Positions 1 to 15,125 of a stretch of 64,000 nt of DNA are shown here, piece by piece. Position 1 is the first letter of the stretch, and every line of letters begins with the position of its first letter. The notes under the pieces were generated by a model. That model had not been told where the DNA came from and ran no database searches. It worked only from the letters and a program-made list of their open reading frames with translations. The stretch is from Amoebidium appalachense (Eukaryota; Ichthyosporea), in contig CAVNZM010000002.1 of the NCBI GenBank assembly GCA_963693365.1, forward strand, positions 12,152,001 to 12,216,000, in the 5' to 3' direction. The translations under genes and the position numbers were made by a program.

Positions 1-45
1 GTGTGTGTATGTGTGTGTGTGTGTGTGTGTTTTCTTCTTTTTTCC

Positions 46-76
<31 letters not shown>

Positions 77-388
77 GGGGAGAGGGGGGTTGGGGAGGGG
101 AGACAACCATCAGGTCTGTCCACTGGCTTGGGACGTCCCCGTGACCTTTGCTTCCAATCGTCTCATTGTAGACTTTCTTACTCAGTGCCTCAATGACATG
201 TGTGTCCGAATTTAGGTCTATCAACGTCCTGAAAATAAGTTGTGCTGGGTTAGGCACGTGCTTGCACATGCATGGAAGATGGATATACTAGAGATATGCT
301 GGAACGAAATTTGTATAAAGAGCAGATCTGAATATCATCAGGGTTTTTCTTGGATGTATGCATGTTATTCAACCAAATGAGCAGAGAG

Positions 389-429
<41 letters not shown>

Positions 430-658
430 CCCCTTCATCCCCTGCCTAAATCTGCTTGCTAACGACAGCTTTCCCCTCAATCAAACCCCAACCTTAGAAG
501 CAACAAGGGACACTAGTGCACGAACTCATCTCCCCCTTCCCCCCCCCCCCTCCTCTTCCCCCATGGACCTTCCCAAGCTCCCCCCTCCCCCCTTCAGCCC
601 TTCGTCCCTCCCCCCTCCGCCCCCCCCCCCCCCCCCCCCCCGGCCCCCGCCACACACA

Positions 659-721
<63 letters not shown>

Positions 722-1151
722 CCCTTCTCACACTCTTCAACAACCACAGAAACGTTTGTCCAAGTAATAGAATGCTCCTGTGACTGATCCACGACTAGGG
801 GCCCGCCATGTAGTCGTGTGTGTCCGTGCGTCCGCGCGCGCACGCCGGCGTGTGTATATGTGTGGAGAGGGACGGGGGAAGGGGGAGGGGACGGGGTGTT
901 TCAAAGATTAACCAGAAGATAATTTGAGGTGTAGGGTTTGCACATGAAATTCCTGCCCATTCATTTATCGTATTCCATGATATGCCATATCACTCGATTT
1001 TTCCTTTCGATTATGCAAACCCCCCCCCCCCCCCCCCCCTTCCCTCCCCCTAGTTCTCCTGCAGTATAGTGTGAAGAGCCCAACCACATCTTCTAGGCGT
1101 CTCCCTGCCCCAAGAAGTTGTAAAGGAGAATCCTCCCCCTCCCCCCCCCCC

Positions 1152-1182
<31 letters not shown>

Positions 1183-2911
1183 ACACACCTCCTAACCCAC
1201 CCACAGCTCTCTTTTCCATGCCTTTCCACTGCCTTCTACAAGTCCGAATTTCCCAGAAATTCAACTCATCCCTCAACCAGTCCTCTTCCGCATTGGTGAA
1301 TCCAGAAGGCTATCACATGGTAAACTGTGAAAACGGAGGGGAAACTAGCAGATCATGCATACCAGTCAAAGTCGAATGCAAGCAGCCTCTTGCTGCCAAT
1401 TTTTCCGTTTTCTGTCACTGAAGCCATCTTTCTTGGTAGCCCCCTGATAATCCTCCTCACACCGTTATAATCGAGCGTTTTGGAGCAAAACATGCATCAC
1501 GATGCACTAGGGAGATCTGGAACTAGTGGGGCATAAGGAGGAGGAGGAGGGGTAGGGTCGCGTGAGAGTGAGGGTGGTTGGGGGAGGGGGCGGGGAGGGG
1601 GGGGGGGGGGGGGGGGGGGGGAAGGGGAGGGGGGGAGGGGGGAGGGGCAGTGAGGGGGTGAAGAAAAATGTATCAATGAGTTTGATTGCTTTATATTTAG
1701 AAAGGAGGTTTCCTTTTCCCTTCAGATAGGATCCGGTGTACTAATATTAGATCTGGAGTCATCAAACTTGCACAACCTCGAACTAGAGAATCAGCGTGCC
1801 GCCAAGAGAATGTGCTGCCTATCTGATGTGTGTCCAAACGGGATGCTTGAGGAGTAGAAAGGACCGCCACCTGTCGCACAGAATTTTGGTTCAGCTGCTG
1901 ATGTGATGTGGTCTTTGTTTTGATAGAAAACAAACCTAAATCCGTTAATTAAGGAATACACGGGGAGCAGAACGAAGGAAAAACGGTCCTCCTAAGGAAC
2001 AGACCGCCATTTACACAGACAGAGAAATTAGTGTAAAATGAATGTAACAAGTTTACAAAGGTCATATCATCGGACATGATGGTCATACACAAGTTTTCGT
2101 CAGAGCCTTTTTTTCGTTTTTCGCTGTGTGTTTGTCCCGTACGCTTGAACAGCCTTTTCACGTCCGGTATTCCGGGAAATGGGGTTTACGGATCTGTATT
2201 TTTTTTTATAATGACTTTATTGATGTTCTCGTCAAAATAGAGGCAATCCGAGATATCACAGATATCTCAGCGAAGAAGATACAAAAAAAGAAAAAGAAAA
2301 AAGAAGAAAAAAAACCTTACTTGTATTTCTAAATAGTCCCTTTATTTCAAGATTATGGCCAAATGAAAGTCTAGAATAAGTATATTTGAAACCTAAAAAT
2401 ACAGAAATAGAAGAAATTACAGAACAGGGGTGCTCAACCGAGTGAGCCGCTGTTGTGTCATCGTCAGACGACTTTTTGTTACTCCTACTGCGCTTGCGCG
2501 AAAGAAGAATTCGAGCCACTTGACTTTTTCATTGTTTCTCAGGCTAGGGGAGTTTCAATTCCCATGTCTCAGGCTTTTCCCTTTTCTGTTTCAAGACAGT
2601 ACAAGGAGGGGTTTGTTTTGTACTGTATATCAGCTTGTTTGTATAGTTTGTACAGATGGTAGTTGAAGGTGTGGTAGGTTCACTGATGACTTTGAGGTAA
2701 CTTCGACTCAAAACGGCCCAGTGGCTTTGTTAGCGGAAAAAGGCTGTATATACAACAAAGTTTGCTAGTTTTTGCAGTCCCATGTTTGCTATAAGACAAA
2801 TTATTTAACTGAGCCTACGTGGGAGGAGGAAGGAAAGGACTTTTTTGCCACTTGAGTTCTGGACTTGCCGAGGCGGAGGAGGAGGCAAAGGGAGGCTGAG
2901 ACCTCCGTGTT
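1..2911. other. Gene-free, simple-repeat-rich stretch
   Basis: I see no supported gene here. The first 1.7 kb carries poly(G) near 56-80, poly(C) at 389-428 and around 620-640, (CA)n at about 651-717, poly(C) near 1021-1038 and 1139-1168, and poly(G) near 1598-1620. From about 1690 to 2900 the DNA is less repetitive and more AT-rich, with short A/T runs, and leads into the PIPK-like gene. It may hold that gene's promoter and an untranslated first exon (an ATG at 2912 is followed by a good GTATGT donor at 2947), but the frame of that exon does not join the next one. Confidence 0.6.
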
Positions 2912-3090
2912 ATGGTGGAAAGCGGGGACGAACATGATCCATTGAGGTATGTGATCTTTCTTCAGCGCAATGGCTTTTACACCTACTTTTTATTCACATT
3001 CAGAGCTGTCTGCCCCCAAATACGCTTTCAGTCATCGTCCTTTTTTGTCGCCTGGGCGTTTGTAGAGTATTTTTTTGCGACTTTGCTGCC

Positions 3091-3091
<1 letters not shown>

Positions 3092-3156
<65 letters not shown>
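3092..3156. repeat. 65 bp uninterrupted poly(C) tract
   Basis: An unbroken run of C on the + strand, followed by short (CA)n, (CCA)n and A runs. It lies just upstream of the first certain coding exon of the PIPK-like gene. Confidence 0.95.
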
Positions 3157-3170
<14 letters not shown>

Positions 3171-3319
3171 ACACCACCACCACCACCACCAAAAAAAAAA
3201 AAAAAAACTTCCCCGCGCAGGGTGCCTCCATCCTTCTAAAAGTCATGACCACCCATAAAACTGTCCAACCATTGTCTCCCACCCACTGTCCAGGCCAGCA
3301 AATTTGTTCAACAATAGCC

Positions 3320-3880
3320 ATGGCGACTGTAGAGAAGAGGTCAGTGCATGTGCTGCGCCAGAACCCAACATACGAGAGGGAAGATGCGTCCATTGCACAG
3401 ACCTTCTCATGGGGCCTCAAGCACTCGGTATCCTCCTCCCCCCCCCCCCCCCTCTCCCTCCCCCCTCCCTTCCCCCCCCTTCTCCCCTCCCCCCCCCCCC
3501 CCCCCTCTCCCCCCCCCCCCCCCCCCCTCCCCGCCACCGCCACCGCCGCCACACTCGTGTTGCATTCTCCCTGATCACGTATTTGCATATCCATGTGTTT
3601 ATTACGGCGTGGATCCTTGCTCCTGTCATGCAACTTAACTTTGCACTTTTGACTGCATGCCACTTCTCACACCCGTTTTTCATTCAAGCCGCAGCCCGCC
3701 CCACCCTTCCCTGCCTCCCCCCCCTCCCCCCCCTCCCCTCCCCCCCCCCCCCCCCCCCCCCCCCCCGCGCACACACACACACCACCACCACCGCGGCGGG
3801 GGCAAACAACCGTTTCTTTCAACTCGGCACTGAGTTTGCTTCCACTCTCTCCGAGGGTTTTCTTTTCCCCTGCGCCTGCC

Positions 3881-3921
<41 letters not shown>

Positions 3922-5403
3922 AAAACCACCACCACTCCTTCCCGCCTTCGCCCAATCCCACCTGTCTTTCCCTTGCCAATTCTCTGCCTGTGTCTGCCCC
4001 TCCGTTGCCCCTGTCCTATAGCCAAAGCCCCCGCTGTGCTCCTTCCTGCGTTCGTACCCTTGCCCCCCCCCCCCCCCCCCTCCCCCAGCGGTTTCTCCCC
4101 CCCCCCCCCCCCCCCCTCCGAGCTCCCCTACCCACGCCTTACCTCATGAGGTAGGGAGTATTTTTGGAATTCGGCTTATGCTGTGGTTGCCTGTTTGGGT
4201 CTCTTCGATTTGTTTTTCCGTTTGCTTTGTCCACAAACGAGGCAGGCAGACGATAACAGAGGAGAGGGGAGTGGGGTGCTGTGAAATAATGTTGATAAGA
4301 GGGGGGGGGGGGGGGGGGGGTGTCGTCATTGCTTTTACATTGTCCACAAACGAGGCGGGCAGGGGGAGGGAGGGGAGGGGGGAGAGAAAGAGAGAGAGTG
4401 TGTCTGTGTGTGTGTGTGAGTGGGTGAGGGAAAGAGTGTGAGTGTGTCTGAGAGACACTGGAAAAGTAATATTGACCATGGGACGGTGGTTTTTTCAGGT
4501 GCTCGAATTCTCGCACACGGACATACCCAAGATCATGATCCCGGACCAGTACAAGGCGTACTACAAGGTCACGGCAGAAAACCACCTGTGCAGAGGGTAC
4601 GTGGGCATGGGGCCATCGTGGTGGTTGGTTGATGGCGTTGGAAAGTGTGTGAGTGGGTGTGTGTGTGTTTGGGGGGGGGGGGGGGGGAGGGAGGAAGGGA
4701 GGGGAGGGGGGTTTACGGTGGAAGGGGAAAGGGGTTGGGGGTGGGTGGGGGGGGGGGGGGGGGGGGAGGGGAGCGGATCAGACAGTGAGGAGTAGGGAGA
4801 GTGAGCAGGAGGGCCTTGTGTGGGTGGGTGGGCGGGGGCGGGGGTTCAAGGACGGTTGCGTACGGTTGGTGGGTTGGAGGAGTGCAAATCGATCAATGTG
4901 ACGGATTGAGATGTGTTGATGGTTGCGAGTGGGGGCATGGGTTTGAATGAGCATGGCTGGACAGTGGGGTGGGAAGGAAATACTTCAGCCTGTCCTTCTG
5001 TTTCCGTATTCACCTTTTTTAGTTAAGGCATACATCCCCCCCCCCCCCCTCCCCCCCCTCCCCCCCTCCCCTCCCCCCCCCCCCCCCCCCCCATCCGCCC
5101 TCAACCTACCATCCCTTTTCCGTAGAGACGTGAGTTTCCCCTTTCATCCGGAGGGAGAATATTCGGGGTCCTTCTGAGGTCCAGCCCCACGGGAAAGGTT
5201 AGGGTAACCTCTGGCTGTTTTGTTGGTTCGTATCGATCGACACAGTGTTAGATGTGGTGTAGCTGTGTGGGCAATGCAGTCTTTAATACTTTTGGGGTGC
5301 TCAGGAACACAAAGTATTCCTTTAAGGAATTTTGCCCGGTGGTCTTTCGGGACCTAAGGAACAGGTTTCAAATAGTCGATGACGAGTATGTGGTGAGTCT
5401 GAG

Positions 5404-5435
<32 letters not shown>

Positions 5436-5706
5436 TTTTCTTTCTTTCTTTCTTTCTTTTTTTTTTTTGTGTGTGTGTGGGGGGGGGGGGGGGGGGGGGG
5501 GGAGAGGGGGGAGAGCGGAGGGGTTACGTGTGGACGTGTGTGTGTACCCAACATACCCAACATACCCAACAGGGTACGTGTGGACACATCATCATCACAC
5601 ACAAACATGGGAACATACACATACATGCACGTGGCACGGGCATGTCAACCCACACACGTACATGGATACAAGACAGGCACATGCAGCAGGTGCCGATGGT
5701 GCACAC

Positions 5707-5738
<32 letters not shown>

Positions 5739-5757
5739 GTCACCCATTCACACACAC

Positions 5758-5789
<32 letters not shown>

Positions 5790-5860
5790 GTCACCCATTC
5801 ACACACACACACACACACGCACACACACACACACGCACACGCACACACACGCGCGCGCAG

Positions 5861-5914
<54 letters not shown>

Positions 5915-7057
5915 ACCACAACCCCCCCACCCCCCAACCCTGGGGATGGGCTGTGCTTATTATGCATACTTTTTGTGTCGTTTCCACTTTGCACTATGTT
6001 ATCCTCTGTGAGTGTGTACTTCGTACTTAATGGTGCATTCAACCCCCCTCCCCTTCACCACACAAACACACACACACACACACACACACAGAACTCTCTC
6101 CGTCCGCAATCCGTTGAGCAAATAGACGGGCAGGATGTGGGGTGGGGGGTAGGGACCGTCTTCTATCGCAGCAATGACCGAAGGTTTCTTGTCAAGACGA
6201 TAGACAAGGAGGAGGCAAAGATATTCAAAAAGGTCTTTTGGAACGGTTACAGAGATGTATGTGCAATTACTCCTCCTCCTCGTCCCCCCTATTTATATTT
6301 TTCTTGCTTCTGCTTACTGCTGCAACTTTAACCCCCGGCCTTTCCCACTGCCCTTGCCTGCATAAGCAACCCTGCTCGTCTCTGATCAAGACGGGTGACC
6401 TACTCATGTTCAAGTGAAACAGTATCTGAGTTGGGTTTCGTTAACGAGGGGAATAGGTCGAAACTCGGGTACTGTGGATGACGTGGGCCCCCCCTGAGGA
6501 TGGGCTCTGCTTATTATGCATACTCTTTATGTATGGCTTGCATTCTGCATCGTGTTATCCGTTTGTTCTTGTGTACTTCGTGCTTTTTGACGCATTCAAA
6601 ACCCCCCCCCCCCCCCCCCCCCCCCTCCGTGCTGGAGATTCTTGGGAGCTGGCCCTTACTATCGGGTGTGCTTTGCTGTTTCCCCTGTGGATAGTTCTAC
6701 CTCGTGCCGGTTAACTTGAATCCTCCCCTCCACCCCCCCCCCCCCCCCCCCCCTCCCCCCCTCTCTCCCCTTTCCCCCCCATTTTCATTTAGTGGTTTGC
6801 GATTTTTTCAATGTGTGGTCTGTCGCGAATGCGTACTTCGTGCTGTGTAATGTGTTCTACCCTCCTCCTCCCCCCTCCCCACACATACACACGCAGGGCA
6901 AAAAAAAAAAAAAAAAAAAAAAAAAAACCCACACATTCACACATAAGCGACACACGTGTCGGCTCCCTATCCGCCCGCGTTCTCTCCCCCCCCCCCCCCC
7001 CCCCTCTCCCCCCCTCCCTCTTCAATTGCACATCCACACGTGCGCACATACAAACAT

Positions 7058-7104
<47 letters not shown>

Positions 7105-7162
7105 CACGCAGATACACACATAGACACACATCTGCGCACGCACACACACACGCGCGCGTACA

Positions 7163-7205
<43 letters not shown>

Positions 7206-7222
7206 ACACACACACACACGCA

Positions 7223-7284
<62 letters not shown>

Positions 7285-8137
7285 AGCGCGCACCACGCAC
7301 GCACGCACGCACACACATTACACACACACACATCAACCCCCCCCCCCCCCTCCCCCCTCCCCCCCCCCCCCCCCCCCTTCCCATTCCAAAACACACACAC
7401 ACTCGCCCTTCACCTCACTCCGGTCTCTTCTGTTCTGCCCGTCCCCACCCACCCACACACTCACCTACACGTAACAGCATATGGTGGAATTCGATCAAGA
7501 AACGTTGATGCCAAAGTACACGGGCATCTACAAAGTTGCTTAGTAAGATTCCTGTTCCTTTCGGCTTCTTGTGTTTTTTTCCCTCCTCTCTCGCTCCTTT
7601 GCTTCATGCGTGCGCATGTGTGTGTGTGTTCCTGTCGCACATTCCCGTGTGTGTCTGGCGCGCGATTGCAAGAGAGAGAGGGGGGGGGAGAGGGGAGAGA
7701 GGAGAGAGGGTGTGTGTGTGTGCGCGCGCGCGCATGCACGTCCATTTGCGAGTGTGTGTGTGTATGTGTGTGTGTGTGGGGGGGGGGGGGGGGGGGGGGA
7801 GGGGGGGGGAGGAAAGGTGGGTGCGTGTCCTTGCTACCGTGAGTCGGTGCAACTGCACACACGTTTTTGTGTCTTCCATCAACCGTACACACACGCGCAA
7901 GTATGTGTGCTTCTGCTTGCCAACTGAACTGATAAGATGCTTGTCTGTGTTATGTTTGTACTTGACAGGGGCTCGTCTACTCGTTGTTTTTGAATTTGTT
8001 TTTGGTGTGTGGGCATGCGTGTATGTGTTCACATGTACATGCATGTATAGATGGTGGTATGTTTTGTGTCTTATGGCAGTTCTTGGCACAAGCGTTGTCG
8101 TTTTTATACGAGTGTGTAGTGAGAACCCCCCACCCTG

Positions 8138-8171
<34 letters not shown>

Positions 8172-8737
8172 GCTTTTCTTTTTACCGTCACACAGTCGAG
8201 AGTTTCCGAGTCGTTGTACGATCGACACTTTGGACATCTGTTGTGGAATCCCACGATGTTTTAACATTTGTCCAACAACCAGAAAAAAAAGGGAATAGGG
8301 AGTTTATACCTTTTGCTCCATTTTTACTTGGAGCTGCTCTCCATCATATGATTATCCGTATGGTGACCATTGCCTCAAGTTGTGACCAACGAATTTTTTT
8401 TTAAACTCATTTTTGCATTTGGATGTGTAGCTTCCAAGCTCACTTTTGCATTTTCACACCTCGATATCTTCCAAGTTCACTTTCCCATCTAAATCCATGT
8501 TACCGACAAACATAATAACATCTTTGTGTGCAGCCAAGGAAAACCGGCCGTGTATCTTTTGTGCAGGGTTTTGGGCGCAGCTAAAATGGAACCTACAGAA
8601 CGATACGTGCTAAAGGTGAGTGGCCACAATCTGTGTATTTCAGTTTGGAGGTAGAGGTTATTGGTGTTTGGTGCGTCGTGGCATGGGTGGTTGGAAGAAG
8701 GGGAAAACTGGGTGAAATTGGGTGTCACCTCCCCCCC

Positions 8738-8784
<47 letters not shown>

Positions 8785-9352
8785 AAAAAAAAAAAATCCA
8801 CCGACCCACCCACCGACCGACCCACCCAAGAAAAAAGAAGAACAAAAGAACAAAAAGAAAGAAAGGAAAGGAAAGGAAAAGGAAAGGAAACACAGGCCCA
8901 TGCACAGATGCACACAGACACACACACAAGCTGGCTTGGGTGCTCTACTTTCTGTGTACATGTCCCTTGTGTTCGTTTTGAATTCCATGGTAGGAATTGT
9001 GTCCATTCACTCACTCCCCCCACCCCCCTCATCCCATCTCTTTCCCCCTTGCTCCCCCCCCTCCCCCCTCCCCCCCCCCCTCTCTCCCCCTACTTCTTTA
9101 CCCTGTCATTTGGTTGTTTCCGTTTTTTGTGGGTATGCAGCCCATGGGTATGGCGAGTGGTCGGGAGATTGAAGGGGTGGAGCCGACGGAGGACAACAGT
9201 GCACCTCCACAGCATCGGTTCCACATAAGTGACGAGGCTAAGGTTAAATTTCTAAAGGTACGTGTTTGTGGGTTTGTGTGTGTTGTCAGGGGGGGGGGGG
9301 GGGGGGGGGCTTGTTTTTTTTTGGGGGGGTGGGTGGGTGGGTGGGTGAGTGG

Positions 9353-9420
<68 letters not shown>

Positions 9421-10505
9421 GCGTGTGCGTGTGCGTGTGCGTGTGCGGCTGCGCATTCATGCGCTTGTTTGATAATGTGCGTGCTTGTTCGATAATGTGC
9501 GTGCGTGTGGATGTTTGTGTGTAGTGTGTATGTTCAAAGTGTGCTCTCCCATGCGCCCATCCATACACCTTTATTTCCACCTTAACTGCCCTTTACCCTG
9601 TGCTGTTTGCGCATCACACACGACCTCTATTTCAGAGCACCCCAGCCCTTTCCTGGATCCTTCCTTTCTGCGTGTGTTGCATGTGGATCCATACCTCTAT
9701 TTTCTCTATCGTCTAACAGATCCTCCGACGCTTTGTTGTTGCTCTTTGTTGTATCCTCCATATTTCCAACCCTCTAACGCATACATCACCCCCCTTTCCC
9801 CCCCCCCTCCCCCCTCCCCCCCTGCTGCTCCTTCCCCACACCCAACACGCACACGTACACATACACTCGAGCAGAGACAAAATACAACATGCACGCGTGC
9901 GTGCTCTCGTACACACACACACACACACGTACACACTACGCACACAAACACCACTTACACACACACACACAGACAGTCCCAACCCCCCCCCCCCCCCCCC
10001 CCCCCCCTCCCCCCCACACACACACAGATGCTGCACAATGACGTAGAGTTTGTACGGGGGGCCAAGCTTCTGACATGCTCCCTTCTGGTTAAAGTCTACT
10101 CCGGTCGGATTGACCCACCAGACTACAACGGTGCCTGGTTCGTTCACTCGGTGTCAAAAGGTGAGTGCCCCCCCCCCCCCCCCATATTTTTCTTATTTTT
10201 CTTATTTTTCTTGCTTCTGCTTACTGCTGCAACTTTAACCCCCGGCCTTTCCCACTGCCCTTGCCTGCATAAGCAACCCTGCTCGTCTCTGATCAAGACG
10301 GGTGACCTACTCATGTTCAAGTGAAACAGTATCTGAGTTGGGTTTCGTTAACGAGGGGAATAGGTCGAAACTCGGGTACTGTGGATGACGTGGGCCCCCC
10401 CTGAGGATGGGCTCTGCTTATTATGCATACTCTTTATGTATGGCTTGCATTCTGCATCGTGTTATCCGTTTGTTCTTGTGTACTTCGTACTTTTTGACGC
10501 ATTCA

Positions 10506-10546
<41 letters not shown>

Positions 10547-10808
10547 AAAAAAAAAAAAAAAAAAAAAGGGGGAGGGGGGGGGGGGGGGGAACACCCCACA
10601 CACAAAGAGTAGGGAGAGGGGGGGGGAGGCAACAAGGGATGTAAAGTTTGAGAGGTTAGGTACGAACACGGAGAGGACAACACCAAAATTACAGATAGAT
10701 AAGGGCAAGGGAAGCACATCAGCACAAGCCTTGGTGTGGACAAGGAAGCGGAAAACACGAGAAAAATAATGAAGGAAGGGTAGCCAGAAAAACTGCAAAT
10801 GCTTACAC

Positions 10809-10849
<41 letters not shown>

Positions 10850-10956
10850 TTCCTCTCCTCCTCCCCCCCGATTCCCCTCTCTCCGGGTCTGCAACACATA
10901 AACACATCCAACGGTGCACCCACAAACCCATTAACCAACCCTTACATGCGCGCGCC

Positions 10957-11001
<45 letters not shown>

Positions 11002-11607
11002 TCACCTCTCACCTTACCCAAACTGCAAACACTCCCCACACACACAACACACTACAACAGACGAAACCTATGCTTTCATACTTCTTCCATTCGGTATCAC
11101 GGGTTCTGGACTTCTAAGCCGCAAGGATTCGGGCCCGAAGTTTCTTATAAGACGCGAGTCTGCAACAAGCAAAGTGGAGAAGGAGAGGAGAGAGGAGGAG
11201 GAAAAGAGAAGGAAGGAGGAAAAGAGGAGAGAGAAAGCGGCACGGTCATCAGAGGGGTTGAAAGTGAGAGGAGAGAACAAGGGAGAGGTACGTGGGGTGC
11301 ATGTTTGAATGTATGATGTTTTCTTTTTCTTCTTCTTTTTCTTCTTCTTTTTTTTTTGGGGGGGGGGGTTTAGAAGGGCCGGCTTGGTGTTTCTCTCCTG
11401 TTTCCCGTTCCACTTGGCTTGATTTGGGGAGCGTGTGAGAGGGTAGGAAGAGGGTGGGTTGAGAGTGTGTATGTCAGTTATTTGTGATGTAGTCCATGGG
11501 GAGATGGGGGGAGGGGGGAGGGGGGAGGGGGGGAGGGGGGCTATAAGTGGATCTCCCTCCGCCCTCTTTCCCCCCGTCCCTCCCCTCCTCTCTCTTTCTC
11601 CCCCTCT

Positions 11608-11641
<34 letters not shown>

Positions 11642-11986
11642 TCCCCCTCCTGCCCCTCTCTCCGTTGCCCGATGTCTTTATACGGGCTGTCGACGTGTGT
11701 GCATGTCTGTTTTTCTGAGCCTGTCTATTTGTGTCCGCAATGTGCGCCTACCGCTTTTGTGCCCACGAGATTGATTTGTCGAAACTGACTTTATTTGTGT
11801 CGGCTGACTGTTTGAGCGTTTTTAGGTGTTGCCATGCAGGAGTTACAAAACTTTCAACCTCAAGAGGTTTCGATCGTGTTTAGGCGCCTGTGAGTAAATG
11901 TAGGTGCAGGCGGGCACAGGGCTGTTTATCTTGGTTCCCTCGTTTATGCGCACACTAACATCTAAAATGGTATGCCGTGCGCAAGT

Positions 11987-12075
<89 letters not shown>

Positions 12076-12149
12076 GCCCCTCGTCTAGCAGCACTGACGG
12101 TCTGAGTGAGGATCCATTCATCACCTACGTGAAGACTCTCTTGGCCTAA
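3320..12149 (+). CDS. PIPK-fold protein, likely pseudokinase (spliced)
   Basis: Exons: 3320-3427, 4499-4596, 5263-5392, 6092-6256, 7478-7542, 7969-8008, 8567-8615, 9141-9257, 10028-10160, 11061-11287, 11826-11889, 11920-11969 and 12075-12149 (stop TAA). All have AG/GT borders and phases agree at every junction except 7542/7969, where a microexon is probably missing. The start ATG at 3320 lies in GCCATGG. About 440 residues. Family signatures in order: [14 protein letters not shown] (N-lobe of phosphatidylinositol-phosphate kinases), [14 protein letters not shown] (glycine-loop region plus ATP-binding Lys), [20 protein letters not shown], then [19 protein letters not shown] and a C-terminal FITYVKTLL. 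Family PIPKs phosphorylate phosphoinositides at membranes. Here the DLKGS motif reads VLKPM, MDYSLLVG reads LTCSLLVKV, and the IID metal motif reads LLP, so catalytic Asp residues are gone. An Arg/Lys/Glu-rich insert follows at 11160-11280. Fold assignment is firm; loss of activity is inferred. Confidence 0.8.
5940..6042 (+). repeat. Poly(C)-bounded SINE-like repeat, copy R1 (partial)
   Basis: Carries the family core GGATGGGCTGTGCTTATTA, then a TACTTCGTACTT block and the end GCATTCAA directly followed by C-rich sequence. C tracts lie on both sides. It sits in the intron before the exon at 6092 of the PIPK-like gene. Confidence 0.75.
6291..6601 (+). repeat. Poly(C)-bounded SINE-like repeat, copy R2 (full)
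   Basis: About 310 bp starting TATTTTTCTTGCTTCTGCTT after a C run and ending GACGCATTCAAAA before a C run of over 20. It is nearly identical to the copy at 10184-10507 and to the reverse-complement copy at 33321-33629, so these are recent copies. It lies in an intron of the PIPK-like gene in sense orientation. Confidence 0.9.
6790..6860 (+). repeat. SINE-like repeat fragment
   Basis: A degenerate fragment with the TGCGTACTTCGTGCTGTGTA block seen in the other family members, again next to C-rich sequence. Confidence 0.45.
7058..7330. repeat. (CA)n array with CG-containing interruptions
   Basis: Roughly 270 bp of CA dinucleotides interrupted by GCACGC, GTACAC and similar steps inside an intron of the PIPK-like gene. 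All open frames here are repeat translations. Confidence 0.9.
9729..9789 (+). repeat. Dispersed repeat shared with 45.9 kb (inverted)
   Basis: The block containing CTTTGTTGTTGCTCTTTGTT and the following ACCCTCTAACGCATACATCA matches the reverse complement of about 45922-45985 with few differences. This shows a second dispersed sequence, or an extension of the SINE-like family. It is followed by C-rich DNA. Confidence 0.6.
10184..10507 (+). repeat. Poly(C)-bounded SINE-like repeat, copy R3 (full)
   Basis: Begins ATATTTTTCTTATTTTTCTT directly after the C tract that follows the GTGAGT donor at 10161, and ends GACGCATTCAAA before a second C tract of over 30. The 5' end has a short tandem duplication of CTTATTTTT. 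Nearly identical to copy R2. Confidence 0.9.
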
Positions 12150-12286
12150 ACCCGTCCCTGTACGTGTGTGCAGGCATGCCATTCGTGACACGTGTGTGTG
12201 CACAGTAGCGTGTGGGACTTTGCATGCACGTGCGCCTTCGTGTTCTTGTGTGTGTGCCCTCGTATGCACCTATATGTGCCTACTGT

Positions 12287-12360
<74 letters not shown>

Positions 12361-12418
12361 CGTGCGTGCGTGCGTGCGTGCGTACGTGCGTGCGTGCGTG
12401 CGTGCGTGTGTGCGTGTG

Positions 12419-12450
<32 letters not shown>

Positions 12451-12543
12451 TGTGCATGTACTTGTGTGTTTGGGTGCCGTGTGTATGTGTCCTGAAATAT
12501 TGGTAGCCTATATATGGCCCGTCCTCACTAAACAACCCCCCAC

Positions 12544-12590
<47 letters not shown>

Positions 12591-13127
12591 TTCCTGGGCT
12601 ATCCTAAAAGATTTTCCATGACGTCTTCCTAGGTGTCCGACATAGGCAGGCACTTTTCAAATAGATTCATTCTTAGCCTGCTGCAGCAACATTGCAGGTG
12701 ATGGTGATGGTGGCACCGTGCTGGAGATTGTCTATAAAATCCATGTAATCTGCTTGCCTCTGATCCATATTAGGCGAAATGTTCTGAATTTGATCAAACT
12801 TATATTTAGCTTAGGCCCTTGCAACACCGTGCTCCGTGGGCTTTCACTGCTTGATGCTTGCAGTCTTTTATTACAATGAATTTCGACTGTGTGTCACAGA
12901 GTGTGGTTAGGTTTTGATACTTCATAGTGGCTGTGGTAGCCTGAAAGTTTAATAAATATGGAATGTATGGTTATAATAATTTTCTACCAAGTTAAACGGC
13001 GCCAGAGCGGAATCCGCATTGCGCTGTCCATCATGAAAGTGTACTTCATGCTCCATATCACTTTCTACTCCTTAAGCTTCTACCCACTATGACACACACA
13101 CACGCACGCACTTACGTACCCACACGA

Positions 13128-13175
<48 letters not shown>

Positions 13176-13624
13176 ACTCATACACACTCACTCGCTCACA
13201 CATTGTGGCACACGCACAACACAAACTTTAAATAAGCCCTTGCTACCCTTTCCACACAAATTCTTCCCGCTCTTCCCCCCAACTTCCTTCGTACATGTGC
13301 AGTGTTCTTGCCGAGCACACAGTCTGACATGCACGCGTGCACCCGTACACACACACAGCAATACCGCGCACACACCTGTACACACACACGCATACATGCA
13401 TCATGCCATATGACATGGTGTCATACACGCACACACACTGTCAGTCGCTTCATAGAAGCACGCCGCCACATACAGTGACAGTCACCGTGTCATCAAACTA
13501 CGAATCCAATTGAGGAGAAAGCACGATATATGAAACACAAAGTTAAACGCTAATTAATAGAGCGAAACACACACACACAGACACACACACACACACACAC
13601 ATGCACACATACACACGCAAACAC

Positions 13625-13626
<2 letters not shown>
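12150..13626. other. Intergenic stretch with TG/TGCG repeats
   Basis: Downstream of the PIPK-like stop. A (TG)n to (TGCG)n array lies at about 12290-12452, a poly(C) tract at about 12547-12586, and short CA arrays near 13090-13170 and 13560-13600. The unique part at 12600-13080 has no supported exon. Confidence 0.6.

Positions 13627-15125
<1,499 letters not shown>

Noticed and set aside
2912-2946. Coding first exon of the PIPK-like gene from the ATG at 2912
   Set aside because: It has a good donor, but its phase does not fit any AG upstream of the 3320 exon; it is more likely untranslated or not an exon.
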